A stretch of DNA of 64,000 nt from DATAWK01 sp036267255. Its GTDB lineage: Bacteria; Acidobacteriota; Terriglobia; Terriglobales; Acidobacteriaceae. Below the pieces are notes generated by a model. That model was not told where the DNA came from and did not search any database. It worked only from the letters and a program-made list of their open reading frames with translations. Positions within the stretch are counted from its first letter, which is position 1, and every line of letters starts with the position of its first letter. Both the position numbers and the translations under genes were made by a program. Location: positions 434,001 through 498,000 of the forward strand of contig DATAWK010000043.1 of the NCBI GenBank assembly GCA_036267255.1, written 5' to 3'. Positions 52,852 through 61,702 of this stretch are shown one piece after another.

Positions 52852-55800
52852 ATGAAGCGACTTAGCTTGACGGCTGTCATTGCCGCGTTCGCATTGGTAT
52901 TTTTCTTTACCCCATCCCAAATTCTGGCTCAGCAGGCAACAACTTCGTTAAGTGGCACGGTCATGGACACAAGCGGTGCCGTTGTGCCTGGGGCGGCCGT
53001 GACCATCACGCGCGCTGCAACCGGCCAATCCTTAAAGGCGACAAGCAATGCCCGCGGCCAGTATCAGTTCCAGCAACTGGCTCCCGGCACATGGACGGTG
53101 ACGGTCACCGCAACCGATTTCGGCGATCAGACCAAGACGGGCGAACTCCTGGTCAGCAATCCGGCCACCATCGACTTTAAGATGAGCCTGCAGGCCATCA
53201 CGCAAACGGTTAATGTTACGTCCGAGACAACCACGCTCAACACCGCGGACGCCACGCTGGGCAATGCCGTCGACAATGAAACCATCAAGTCGCTGCCCAT
53301 GGAAGATCGCAACGTTCCGGATCTGCTCAGCCTGCAGCCTGGTGTGCTCTATTTAGGTCACAACATCGATCCAGATAGCGATAGCCGTACCGGTTCCGTC
53401 AATGGCGTCCGCTCCGATCAGGGCAATGTGACCATGGATGGAATGGACGACAACGACCAGTTAAATGGATATGCCTTCACAGGAGTGCTGCGCGAAACAC
53501 TGGACTCGGTGGATGAGTTCCGTGTCACGACGGGTCTGGCGAATGCCGATCAGGGCCGCTCCGCAGGCGCACAGATTAACCTGGTGACCAAGAGCGGCAC
53601 CAATAGCTTTCACGGCGGTGCGTATGAGTACAACCGCATTACCGCCACGGCGGCTAATGACTGGTTCAACAAGCAGGCGGAACTGTCTTCAGGTCTGCCG
53701 AACCAGCCGGGCCAATTCATCCGCAATACCTACGGCGCTGACGTGGGTGGTCCCATCAAGCATGACAAGCTCTTCTTCTTCGGCAATTATGAGGCATCCC
53801 ACATCCGGGAAAACGCGCAGGTGGAGCGTACCACGCCTTTCGCATCGTTCAAGGCCGGAGACATCAAGTATTTAAGCAATAATCAGGTCGTCGAGCTCAA
53901 CCCAATGCAGATCGCAGGTATGGACCCGAACTGCTTTGCCAATGGAACCTGCCCATGGGGCCCCGGAGACGATCCAAACATAGAAAAGGTGCTCGCTGGG
54001 TATCCAACGGCAAACGGCTCGGCTCTGGGTGACGGCTTAAACCTCGGTTCCTATTCTTTCTCTTCACCAACCCCTGTCAATCTGAATACATCCATCGCTC
54101 GCCTGGATTGGTATCCGACGAGCCGCCAGCGGTTGTTTGTGCGCGGCAATCTGCAGGATGACACCACGAGCGGCGTCGAATATTATCCCGGGCAACCGCC
54201 ATCCTTCCAAATCAAAGACAACACCAAGGGCATCGCCGCGGGCGATACCTGGACCATCACCAACAACCTCGTCAACGATTTTCGCTACGGCTACATACGC
54301 CAGGGCTATGCCAACTCAGGACAGGATTGCGGTGCTTATGTCAATTTTCGCACCTTGTCCCAGCCCACATCCGAGGATTGCACTACCATCGTCCATGTAC
54401 CTGTCCAGAACTTCATCGACAACATGACCTGGACACATGGCAACCATACGCTGGCTTTTGGCGGCAACTTCCGTATCATCACCAACTACCAGAACTCTGA
54501 CGCACTCTCCTATGGTTTTGCCAGCACGAATAACCAATGGCTGGCTGGCGGCGGACCGATTTCCGGTACCGGAGGCAGTCTGGATCCCGCCGCTTTCGGG
54601 CATCCGGCTGTCGATAGCGGCAGTCAGAATAACTACGACGTTGCTGCCGGTCTACTTGTTGGCTTGGTACCCTTCACGCAGGGCAATTTCAACTTTCATA
54701 TCAATCCTGGTGGACTGACAGGCAACGCATTGGCCACAGGAGTGCCGGTTCCTCTGAATTTTCTCGCACACGAATTCGAGTACTACATCCAGGATTCCTG
54801 GCGCGTGCAGCCCAACGTCACGATTACCTTCGGCATCCGGCAGGTATTCTTGCAGCCTCCGTATGAAACTCACGGACAGCAGCTGCAGCCGACCATCGAT
54901 ACCCACCAATGGTTTGTGAACCGTGCAGCCCAGGCAGCCCTGGGCGTCACCGATCAGCCGGATCTGACCTTTGCACCATCCGGGAATGCAAACCATGCGC
55001 GTCCGTACTGGGGCATGCAGTGGAACAATATCGCCCCGCGCGCTGCCTTGGCATGGTCGCCAGATAACAAGACATCCGTCCGGATGGGCGCCGGCATGTA
55101 CTACGACCATTTCGGTGAAGGGATTGTGGACACCTTCGCACAGTATGGTTCTTTTGGCTTGCAAACCCAGATTTCCAATCCAGCGGGTCAATATTCCGTC
55201 GATAATTCTCCCCGCTTTACCGGCATCAATAACCTTCCACCATTGACAGGTGTCAACATCCCGGCGGTTATCCATTACCCCTACACTCCACCGGATAACG
55301 TCAATACTGGCCTTGCCATTACCTGGGGCGTCGACAACCACATCAAGACGCCGTACACCATCGCAGCGGATTTCTCCCTGCAGCGTGAACTGCCACATGG
55401 CTTCTCGGTTGAGGCGGACTACGTGGGCACCTTCGGTCGTCACTTGCTGCAGCAGCTGGATATTGCTGAACCGCTCGACCTGGTGGATCCCCAGTCCGGC
55501 ATGGATTACTTCCAGGCCGGTACATTACTGGCAAAAGCGACGTACAACAATCAGCAGACAGTGGCCCCCATTCCTTACTGGGAGAATATGTTCCCATATT
55601 TGAAAACAAGTACGATGAGTGCGACCCAGAATATTTACTCAAATATCTATTACGGCAATGCACTGAGCGGGAACGACTCTTATGGCCTGGTTCAACTGGA
55701 TGCCTATTGCCAGCAGAATGAGGGTGGCTTAGGTTGCGGCCCTTATGCTCGACCAAACGGCAATGTAAAAACACGCTTTTACCAGCAGCAATTTTCGTCT

Positions 55801-56625
55801 CTGTATGTATGGTCTTCGATCGGCATGAGCAGCTATAACGCTTTGCAGTTGACCGCACGCAAGGTAACAGGCAATGGGCTGGCCTTTAACTTCAGCTATA
55901 CCTACGGCAATTCAATTGACATGGGCTCTGATACAGAGCGCGCCAGCGAATTCACCACCAACAGTTTCAGCTTCATCACCAACAGCTTCGATCCCGCGCA
56001 AAACCGTGGCCTTTCGGACTTCGATACACGCCATCTGCTTACCGGCGACGTTGTCGATCAACTGCCGTTTGGCCAGGGCAAGCGGTTTCTCAGCAATGTC
56101 AATCGCCTGGAAGATGCAGTGATCGGCGGCTGGACGCTCTCCGGCATCACACGCTGGTCGAGCGGGTTGCCGTTTAGCGTGCTTCCGCCATACGCCTATG
56201 CGACCAATTACCAGCAGGAAAGTCTTGCTGTGGTCACAGGACCTGTCAAGATCCGCAAGCACTTACAGAATGGATTGCCAGAGGTCTTTGCCAATCCGAC
56301 GATGCTCAATAACGGGATCGCCACGAGCTATCCCATACGCTATCCCTATCCGGGAGAAAACGGTCAGCGCAACCCCTTCCGCGGGGATGGGTACTTTGAG
56401 CAGGACGCCGGCCTTGCCAAGGTTCTAAAGACATATAAGGAACAGACCTTGAGCTTTGCCTGGCAGGTCTTTAACGTGTCGAACTCTGCCCGTTTCGATA
56501 CCAGCCCGGTTAGCTCTCTGGGAGGGTTGAATAACGAGATCACAACGGGTGCTGGGTTTGGAGTCTACAGTTCCCAGCTCGTCCAGTCGCGCAAACAGCA
56601 ACTCTCAGTGCGCTACGACTTTTAG
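52852..56625 (+). CDS. Oar-like TonB-dependent receptor (1257 aa)
   Basis: Outer-membrane receptor with signal peptide (MKRLSLTAVIAAFALVFFFTPSQILAQQ), CarboxypepD_reg-like domain (TTSLSGTVMDTSGAVVPGAAVTITRAATG, about 28-110), plug (GNVTMDGMDDNDQLNGYAF, GAQINLVTKSGTNSFHGGAYEYN) and a barrel ending in VRYDF, the usual C-terminal aromatic. GGAGG lies eight bases ahead of the ATG. The substrate is unknown; the upstream dre-like site and the LacI-like dyad suggest sugar control. Length is normal for this acidobacterial family. Confidence 0.88.
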   Translation: MKRLSLTAVIAAFALVFFFTPSQILAQQATTSLSGTVMDTSGAVVPGAAVTITRAATGQSLKATSNARGQYQFQQLAPGTWTVTVTATDFGDQTKTGELLVSNPATIDFKMSLQAITQTVNVTSETTTLNTADATLGNAVDNETIKSLPMEDRNVPDLLSLQPGVLYLGHNIDPDSDSRTGSVNGVRSDQGNVTMDGMDDNDQLNGYAFTGVLRETLDSVDEFRVTTGLANADQGRSAGAQINLVTKSGTNSFHGGAYEYNRITATAANDWFNKQAELSSGLPNQPGQFIRNTYGADVGGPIKHDKLFFFGNYEASHIRENAQVERTTPFASFKAGDIKYLSNNQVVELNPMQIAGMDPNCFANGTCPWGPGDDPNIEKVLAGYPTANGSALGDGLNLGSYSFSSPTPVNLNTSIARLDWYPTSRQRLFVRGNLQDDTTSGVEYYPGQPPSFQIKDNTKGIAAGDTWTITNNLVNDFRYGYIRQGYANSGQDCGAYVNFRTLSQPTSEDCTTIVHVPVQNFIDNMTWTHGNHTLAFGGNFRIITNYQNSDALSYGFASTNNQWLAGGGPISGTGGSLDPAAFGHPAVDSGSQNNYDVAAGLLVGLVPFTQGNFNFHINPGGLTGNALATGVPVPLNFLAHEFEYYIQDSWRVQPNVTITFGIRQVFLQPPYETHGQQLQPTIDTHQWFVNRAAQAALGVTDQPDLTFAPSGNANHARPYWGMQWNNIAPRAALAWSPDNKTSVRMGAGMYYDHFGEGIVDTFAQYGSFGLQTQISNPAGQYSVDNSPRFTGINNLPPLTGVNIPAVIHYPYTPPDNVNTGLAITWGVDNHIKTPYTIAADFSLQRELPHGFSVEADYVGTFGRHLLQQLDIAEPLDLVDPQSGMDYFQAGTLLAKATYNNQQTVAPIPYWENMFPYLKTSTMSATQNIYSNIYYGNALSGNDSYGLVQLDAYCQQNEGGLGCGPYARPNGNVKTRFYQQQFSSLYVWSSIGMSSYNALQLTARKVTGNGLAFNFSYTYGNSIDMGSDTERASEFTTNSFSFITNSFDPAQNRGLSDFDTRHLLTGDVVDQLPFGQGKRFLSNVNRLEDAVIGGWTLSGITRWSSGLPFSVLPPYAYATNYQQESLAVVTGPVKIRKHLQNGLPEVFANPTMLNNGIATSYPIRYPYPGENGQRNPFRGDGYFEQDAGLAKVLKTYKEQTLSFAWQVFNVSNSARFDTSPVSSLGGLNNEITTGAGFGVYSSQLVQSRKQQLSVRYDF

Positions 56626-56641
56626 AAAAGCGTTTCTCAAC

Positions 56642-56680
56642 CAGGCGTCAACCCATTTACTTGTGAAGGGTTGACGCCTG
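56642..56680 (+). terminator. Hairpin after the second receptor
   Basis: CAGGCGTCAACCC (56642-56654) and GGGTTGACGCCTG (56668-56680), a perfect 13-bp stem. Seventeen bases after the stop. Confidence 0.6.
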
Positions 56681-56741
56681 CTTCCATCCAGCCTGAAACT
56701 CTCAAACGCCTCAAACAGTTTTACTCCGTGCAGATACTCGG

Positions 56742-56783
56742 GATAGCATCCCTGACCGCATGAGGGATGCTATCTCTACAAAA
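56742..56783 (+). terminator. Second hairpin with T run between receptors
   Basis: GATAGCATCCCT (56742-56753) and AGGGATGCTATC (56763-56774), then a T-rich stretch (ATTTTTTT) shortly after. A good terminator, so the two receptor genes are separate units. The remainder of 56626-57090 has no gene that I can support. Confidence 0.65.
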
Positions 56784-57090
56784 GATTTTTTTGATCCTGT
56801 CACACGTTTATCGCCGTATGTCCATGGCACGAAACCCTTGGCCCACCCATTGCCTTGAAATTAATAGGCGCGATTCCCTCAAATTGATTCATAATGGTCG
56901 TAGATTTTGCCGGGTAAGTCGTTCTTTGCTATTCCTACTTTGCATGGAGAGACTCCGGTAGAAGCCGCGGATGGGACAGAGGTAACTGACATGAGACTTC
57001 CTCGCTCCGTGGAAATAAGATATAGTCTCACTTCATAAGTTTTCAAAAGAGATTTGGAATCCTAAATGTAGCGAATTTTGGAGGCTTTTC

Positions 57091-60000
57091 ATGATGCATC
57101 TCTGGAGGAAATTTCTCGCCGTTCCATTCCTGCTCTTAGTCTTCACGCTGTTCTCGCATCACCAGATGCTGGCTCAGGGTGTCGCCACCGGTACGATGAC
57201 TGGAACGGTCACGGACCCGACAGGAGCCTCGATTCCAGATGCTCAAGTGGTGCTGACGAACGCGGCTACTGGAGCCACGTACAAGGCAGTCACGAACGCG
57301 GAGGGTTCCTACACCATTACAGAGGCGAGACCAGGTCCGGGATATACGGCGACGTTTTCCCGTGATGGTTTTCAGTCAACGGCCATTTCCGGAATCTATC
57401 TGAATGTAGGCGCCACGCGAACACAGAATGCCAAGTTGACGGTTGGCAATGAAGTTCAAACGATTTCGGTGTCTGCCGCAAATCAGGGAGTTACTCTCAA
57501 TACAACCGACGCGACGGTCGGAAATAACTTCGAGGTGCAGTTCCTCAACGATTTGCCGATTGCGAACAGAGATAGCCCCGCAGCACTCTTCACCCAGCAG
57601 CCTGGCATTACGTTGGATGGAGCCGTAACCGGCGCGCGCATCGATCAGGACAGCGTTACACTCGACGGCCTCGACGTCAACGACAATGAAACGGGCAATT
57701 TCGGCGACATCGTCGCCAATGCTCCAGTGGACTCTATTCAGGAGTTCCGGGGAGTTACCGCCAGTCCGCTTTCCAGTGCCGGCGAGGGCGGTGGCGGCCA
57801 GTTCGAGCTCATCACTCGCAGTGGCACCAATAAATTTCATGGAGCGCTGGTGGAATACCATCGCGACACGGACACCGAGGCCAACGACTGGTTCAACAAC
57901 AACGCCGGAGTGCCGCGGCCTCCTCTCATCCGTAACCAGTTCGGCGGCAATATTGGTGGACCGCTCCTCAAGAATAAGCTGTTCTTTTTCTTCGACTACA
58001 ACGGTCGGCGCGACACTCTATCGAACCTGGTCGAACGCACGGTCCCGTTGAACGCTTTCCGAAACGGCACAGTTTCATACATCAACAGTGCGGGGGGCCT
58101 TTCGGCGTTGAGCTCGGCGCAGGTGGCGGCACTCGATCCCAAGGGTATCGGCTTCAATAAGCCCTTGCTTGCCATTATGAACGGCCGCTATCCCATGGCG
58201 AATGATTTGTCTGGCGCGTATGGTGATCTTGTCAACACGGCAGGCTTCCGTTTCAACGCACCGTATCCGTATACGGAAAACGATTATGTCGGCAGGATCG
58301 ATTACAACCTGACCAGCACCATGAAAGTATTTGCACGCGCCAATTTTACCCGGACGACCGCTACGGAAAGTGCAATTCAATTTCCTGGCGATCCGCAAAC
58401 CTTTCCTTTCCTCGATAAGAGCTATGGCTGGGTGGTCGGGCACAACTGGGCTATCGGCAGCAACATAGTAAACCAGTTTGTTTACGGTGAGGCATACGAA
58501 AATTACAACTTCCCGAACACCTACAATCCCACCGGCATTACGCAGTACAGCTTCGGAGGGAACGGCACGGGAGGTACGATCCTCGATGGTATATACGCCA
58601 GCGCCATTAACGCGCAAAACCGGACTTTCCCAATTCCGGAAATTCGCGACGACTTTAGCTGGCAGAAAGGAAATCATAGCCTGTCGTTTGGCGGCACGTT
58701 CAAGTACATCAGCCCCGACAGCAACACCATTCTGGATTACAACACCCCCCTGATCGGGCTGGGCGGGAATACCAACAGTTTGAATCCCAGCTTGCGCCCG
58801 GCCGATATCAACAACAGTACCGACTTGGGTCCGCTTGCGGATTCGACCTATGACAGCGCCTTTGCTTTGGCGCTTGGCCGCTATGGATCAGTAGCCAGCA
58901 CCTTTAACTACAACGCACAAGGGCAGCCACTACCCCAGGCCACGGGATCACGAAGCGACTATCGCTATTACGAAACGGAAATCTACGCTGGGGACACCTG
59001 GAAAATAACGCCCTCACTTACAATCTCCTACGGACTTCGCTGGCAGAATTACAGCGTGCCCTATGATAGGAATGGTCTTGAGTCCATACAGGACTACACC
59101 TTCGACAACTACTTTTCTGCTCGCGTCGCGCAAAGCGCAGCCGGAAAGTCCGGCAACACGGCGGTCCCGTTTATTTCCTATTCGCTGGGTGGGAAAGCCA
59201 ACAATGCACCGGGCTTCTTCAATCCGCTGTATAAGAACTTTGCGCCGAGGTTTGCCTTTGCCTACAGCCCCAGCTATGACCGCAATTCCGTCTTCAGCGG
59301 TGGCGCCGGCATCATCTATGATCACACCGTCGTAAACTCGATTACGTACCAGCAGGAGCAGTTCTCCTATCTCTTTCAGGCCAGCGCGACCAAGCCGTTC
59401 GGTGTTCCCAACAACGCAAATCAGTCTCTGCTGACGGATCCGAGATTCACGGGTCTCACCACTCCGCCGGCACCCCCTGCTGCTCCTCCGATTACAAAAC
59501 CATATGCGCCTTTTGTCAGCGCTGGAGTCCCATTTGGACTGGCCAATGGTCAGGCCTTCAACGAAACCATTTCCAGAGATCTCAAGACCCCGTATTCCAT
59601 TCAATTCAACTTCGGCTACCAGCACCAGTTTCCGGGTGGCTTTCTGCTCAAAAGCAGTTACGTTGGCCGCCTGGGTCGGCGCCTGCTTGGGCAGGTGGAT
59701 GCCAATCAGTTGATCGACTTCCCTGATAAAAAATCGGGGCAGGAATATTCGGCTGCTTTTGCAAGCATTACAAAGCAACTACGCGCGGGTGTAAATCCAC
59801 TGAATGTTATCCCGCAACCGTGGTTTGAAAACGTTATGCCTCCGGGAATTGGCGCTTCCCTCGGCTATTCAAGCAACACCGCCCTGATTGCCTATGCCCT
59901 GGCGACCTATGTTTACCGGGGCGATTTTGCGGATTCCACACAGGCGATTGCGGCTGCAGGACTGATACCGCCGAACGTCGGCATGGGATCCCAATTCTCT

Positions 60001-60855
60001 GAAAACACCTTTTACACCAACAAGGGATTTTCGAGTTACAACGGATTGCTTACCACCGTGCACAAGAACGTCGGCAGTGGCCTGCAGTTTGATCTCAACT
60101 ACACCTGGTCGCACTCCATCGACAATACCTCGGCGTATGCCAATCAGATTGCCTTTGGTGGGTATGGCTTTATCTGCGACGCGGTGAGGCCGCGGGAATG
60201 CCGTGGAAACTCCGACTTTGACGTAACCAACTACATCAGCGGCAACTTCATCTACGAGCTGCCCTTTGGCCAGGGAAGAAGCTTCGCTGCAACGGCGCCG
60301 TTCTTGCTGAATGAGCTCATCGGCGGTTGGGAACTGGCGGGTATTCCGAGCTGGCACACCGGCAATGCTTACGCTGCATCCAGCAACGCGTTCGTGGCCG
60401 GATATGCAAACGATGCGCCTGCCATCCTTACTGGACAGATAGGGCTGCTAAAGTCAGACGTCCATAAGGACCCTTCCAGCGGAACGGTGTTTGCCTTCAA
60501 GGATCCGACCGCAGCCCAAGCTGCGTATACCGGCCCGGTCGGCTTCACCGTCGGCAGCCGCAACAACCTGCGCGGTCCAGGGTACTTCGATCTGGATATG
60601 GGCCTTGGGAAGACCTTCCCGATATATTCGGACAAGGTAAACCTGAAGTTCCGCACAGATGCCTTCAACGTCCTCAACCATCCCAGCTTTACTCCAGCTG
60701 GCCTTTCCAGTAATAGTGCCGTTTCCGGCAACGGTACTGGGACGGGATCAGAGAACGCCCCGGGGGGAGACATTACCAACACCCAATTCGGAGTCATCTC
60801 CAGCACCAACAGTACCGCACGCGTACTGCAGTTCGCGCTGCGTCTGGAATTCTAA
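57091..60855 (+). CDS. Oar-like TonB-dependent receptor (1254 aa)
   Basis: Outer-membrane receptor: signal peptide (FLLLVFTLFSHHQMLAQG), CarboxypepD_reg-like domain (TGTMTGTVTDPTGASIPDAQVVLTNAATG, about 33-115), plug (DSVTLDGLDVNDNETGNFG, GQFELITRSGTNKFHGALVEYH) and a barrel ending in ALRLEF. GGAGG precedes the ATGATG start (either Met possible). It differs clearly from the second receptor in barrel loops, so it is a separate paralogue and not a recent copy. No regulator site like the dre array was seen ahead of it. Substrate unknown. Confidence 0.88.
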   Translation: MMHLWRKFLAVPFLLLVFTLFSHHQMLAQGVATGTMTGTVTDPTGASIPDAQVVLTNAATGATYKAVTNAEGSYTITEARPGPGYTATFSRDGFQSTAISGIYLNVGATRTQNAKLTVGNEVQTISVSAANQGVTLNTTDATVGNNFEVQFLNDLPIANRDSPAALFTQQPGITLDGAVTGARIDQDSVTLDGLDVNDNETGNFGDIVANAPVDSIQEFRGVTASPLSSAGEGGGGQFELITRSGTNKFHGALVEYHRDTDTEANDWFNNNAGVPRPPLIRNQFGGNIGGPLLKNKLFFFFDYNGRRDTLSNLVERTVPLNAFRNGTVSYINSAGGLSALSSAQVAALDPKGIGFNKPLLAIMNGRYPMANDLSGAYGDLVNTAGFRFNAPYPYTENDYVGRIDYNLTSTMKVFARANFTRTTATESAIQFPGDPQTFPFLDKSYGWVVGHNWAIGSNIVNQFVYGEAYENYNFPNTYNPTGITQYSFGGNGTGGTILDGIYASAINAQNRTFPIPEIRDDFSWQKGNHSLSFGGTFKYISPDSNTILDYNTPLIGLGGNTNSLNPSLRPADINNSTDLGPLADSTYDSAFALALGRYGSVASTFNYNAQGQPLPQATGSRSDYRYYETEIYAGDTWKITPSLTISYGLRWQNYSVPYDRNGLESIQDYTFDNYFSARVAQSAAGKSGNTAVPFISYSLGGKANNAPGFFNPLYKNFAPRFAFAYSPSYDRNSVFSGGAGIIYDHTVVNSITYQQEQFSYLFQASATKPFGVPNNANQSLLTDPRFTGLTTPPAPPAAPPITKPYAPFVSAGVPFGLANGQAFNETISRDLKTPYSIQFNFGYQHQFPGGFLLKSSYVGRLGRRLLGQVDANQLIDFPDKKSGQEYSAAFASITKQLRAGVNPLNVIPQPWFENVMPPGIGASLGYSSNTALIAYALATYVYRGDFADSTQAIAAAGLIPPNVGMGSQFSENTFYTNKGFSSYNGLLTTVHKNVGSGLQFDLNYTWSHSIDNTSAYANQIAFGGYGFICDAVRPRECRGNSDFDVTNYISGNFIYELPFGQGRSFAATAPFLLNELIGGWELAGIPSWHTGNAYAASSNAFVAGYANDAPAILTGQIGLLKSDVHKDPSSGTVFAFKDPTAAQAAYTGPVGFTVGSRNNLRGPGYFDLDMGLGKTFPIYSDKVNLKFRTDAFNVLNHPSFTPAGLSSNSAVSGNGTGTGSENAPGGDITNTQFGVISSTNSTARVLQFALRLEF

Positions 60856-60880
60856 CGTCGATTTCTTCTTGCAAATCTGG

Positions 60881-60908
60881 GGGCCGCTTCGGCGGCCCTG
60901 TTCTTTTG
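60881..60908 (+). terminator. UUCG-loop terminator of the third receptor
   Basis: GGGCCGC (60881-60887), the stable TTCG loop, GCGGCCC (60892-60898), then TGTTCTTTT. A convincing intrinsic terminator. Confidence 0.8.
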
Positions 60909-60984
60909 TCCGCAGGGTTCGATGTAACGTGTGTCAATGAGAGTCCTTCTGAATGGAGCGGAGCGGAGTGAAGCATCCAGAACG

Positions 60985-61015
60985 ACAGATATTATTTCTG
61001 AATCGCAATATCTGT
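60985..61015 (-). terminator. Hairpin after the small CCG protein
   Basis: ACAGATATT (60985-60993) and AATATCTGT (61007-61015), a 9-bp AT-rich stem 34 bases past the stop at 61049. No clear T run. Beside it is a repetitive GGAGCGGAGCGGAGTGAAG stretch at about 60956-60972. Confidence 0.35.
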
Positions 61016-61048
61016 AAATCTGCTATAGCGTCTGCCATTGCACTGCTG

Positions 61049-61303
61049 TCAGACACGCTGCAAATTAGGATATGAGGCCATCCAGAAGAGGTCTCTACCA
61101 TCGACTTCCACTCGTGCTCCTTGCTCTGCAAAACGGTAGCGTCTCCCGGTCAGCGGACTAACCACCGTAAGCGCAGTGCGGCCCGTGTATTCCAAGTGAC
61201 GGCCTGGTGTCATTGGACGAGGACTTGCCGGCGTGAAGATAGCCTTCGACCGTTCAGCAGTCTTCTGCGGAAAGAATTGTACATTTTTGTTACCACAACA
61301 CAT
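61049..61303 (-). CDS. Small protein starting MCCG, last gene of an unknown cluster
   Basis: 84 aa. It opens with MCCGNKNVQFF, has a basic, Pro-rich middle and ends in a compact beta-like stretch (GRTALTVVSPLTGRRYRFAEQGARVEVDGRDLFWMASYPNLQRV). GGGAGGAAC sits just before the ATG at 61303, so this start is firm, and it overlaps the preceding gene by 14 bases. I know similar MCCG small proteins only as uncharacterised ones. Paired Cys at the very N-terminus could bind metal or lipid. No function is proposed. Confidence 0.65.
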   Translation of the reverse strand: MCCGNKNVQFFPQKTAERSKAIFTPASPRPMTPGRHLEYTGRTALTVVSPLTGRRYRFAEQGARVEVDGRDLFWMASYPNLQRV

Positions 61304-61625
61304 GTTGTTCCTCCCTATCTTCCAGATGAATTCCATAGGTCCAGGGTTGGCGTTCAGCACTCAAACGTTCCAGCAGAATTGCTGCACCGGAGAGGGCGGG
61401 CCACAGCAGCAGACGTTCCTTCCATCCATGAGCGATGAAATACGCACACGGTGCCGCGATCCATAGGCTGAGGCAATAAAAACATCCCAGCAGTTGTCCC
61501 CAGAAACCTTTGCCCGCCAGCAACCGCAATCTCTCAAAAAGTTCCAGGGGGCCCATCTCTTTACTGACAAGGTGGGTCAACCGCCAAACAAAAAACACTC
61601 CTAAAATAAGCAGATAAAATCGCAT
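61290..61625 (-). CDS. DUF1360-like small membrane protein
   Basis: 111 aa with a strong ribosome site (GGAGGGGG) before the ATG at 61625. Helices: FYLLILGVFFVWRLTHLV, LLGCFYCLSLWIAAPCAYFI and LLLWPALSGAAILLERL. The motif GCFYCLSLW, with a CxxC at the membrane edge, fits DUF1360 proteins, which are uncharacterised in most bacteria. It follows a 723-aa gene after a hairpin terminator, so it is probably expressed at a lower level. Confidence 0.7.
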   Translation of the reverse strand: MRFYLLILGVFFVWRLTHLVSKEMGPLELFERLRLLAGKGFWGQLLGCFYCLSLWIAAPCAYFIAHGWKERLLLWPALSGAAILLERLSAERQPWTYGIHLEDREEQHVLW

Positions 61626-61647
61626 GTCCCCCTCCGGGAAAATAAAA

Positions 61648-61694
61648 CCGCAGCCTCTCTGTTGTCCGTGATTGCGGAACGAGAAAGGCTGCGG
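61648..61694 (-). terminator. Leaky terminator inside the unknown cluster
   Basis: On the minus strand CCGCAGCCT (61694 to 61686) pairs with AGGCTGCGG (61656 to 61648), followed by TTTTATTTT. It is an intrinsic-type terminator right after the 723-aa gene and before the small membrane gene. Confidence 0.6.
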
Positions 61695-61702
61695 CACAAC
61701 AT

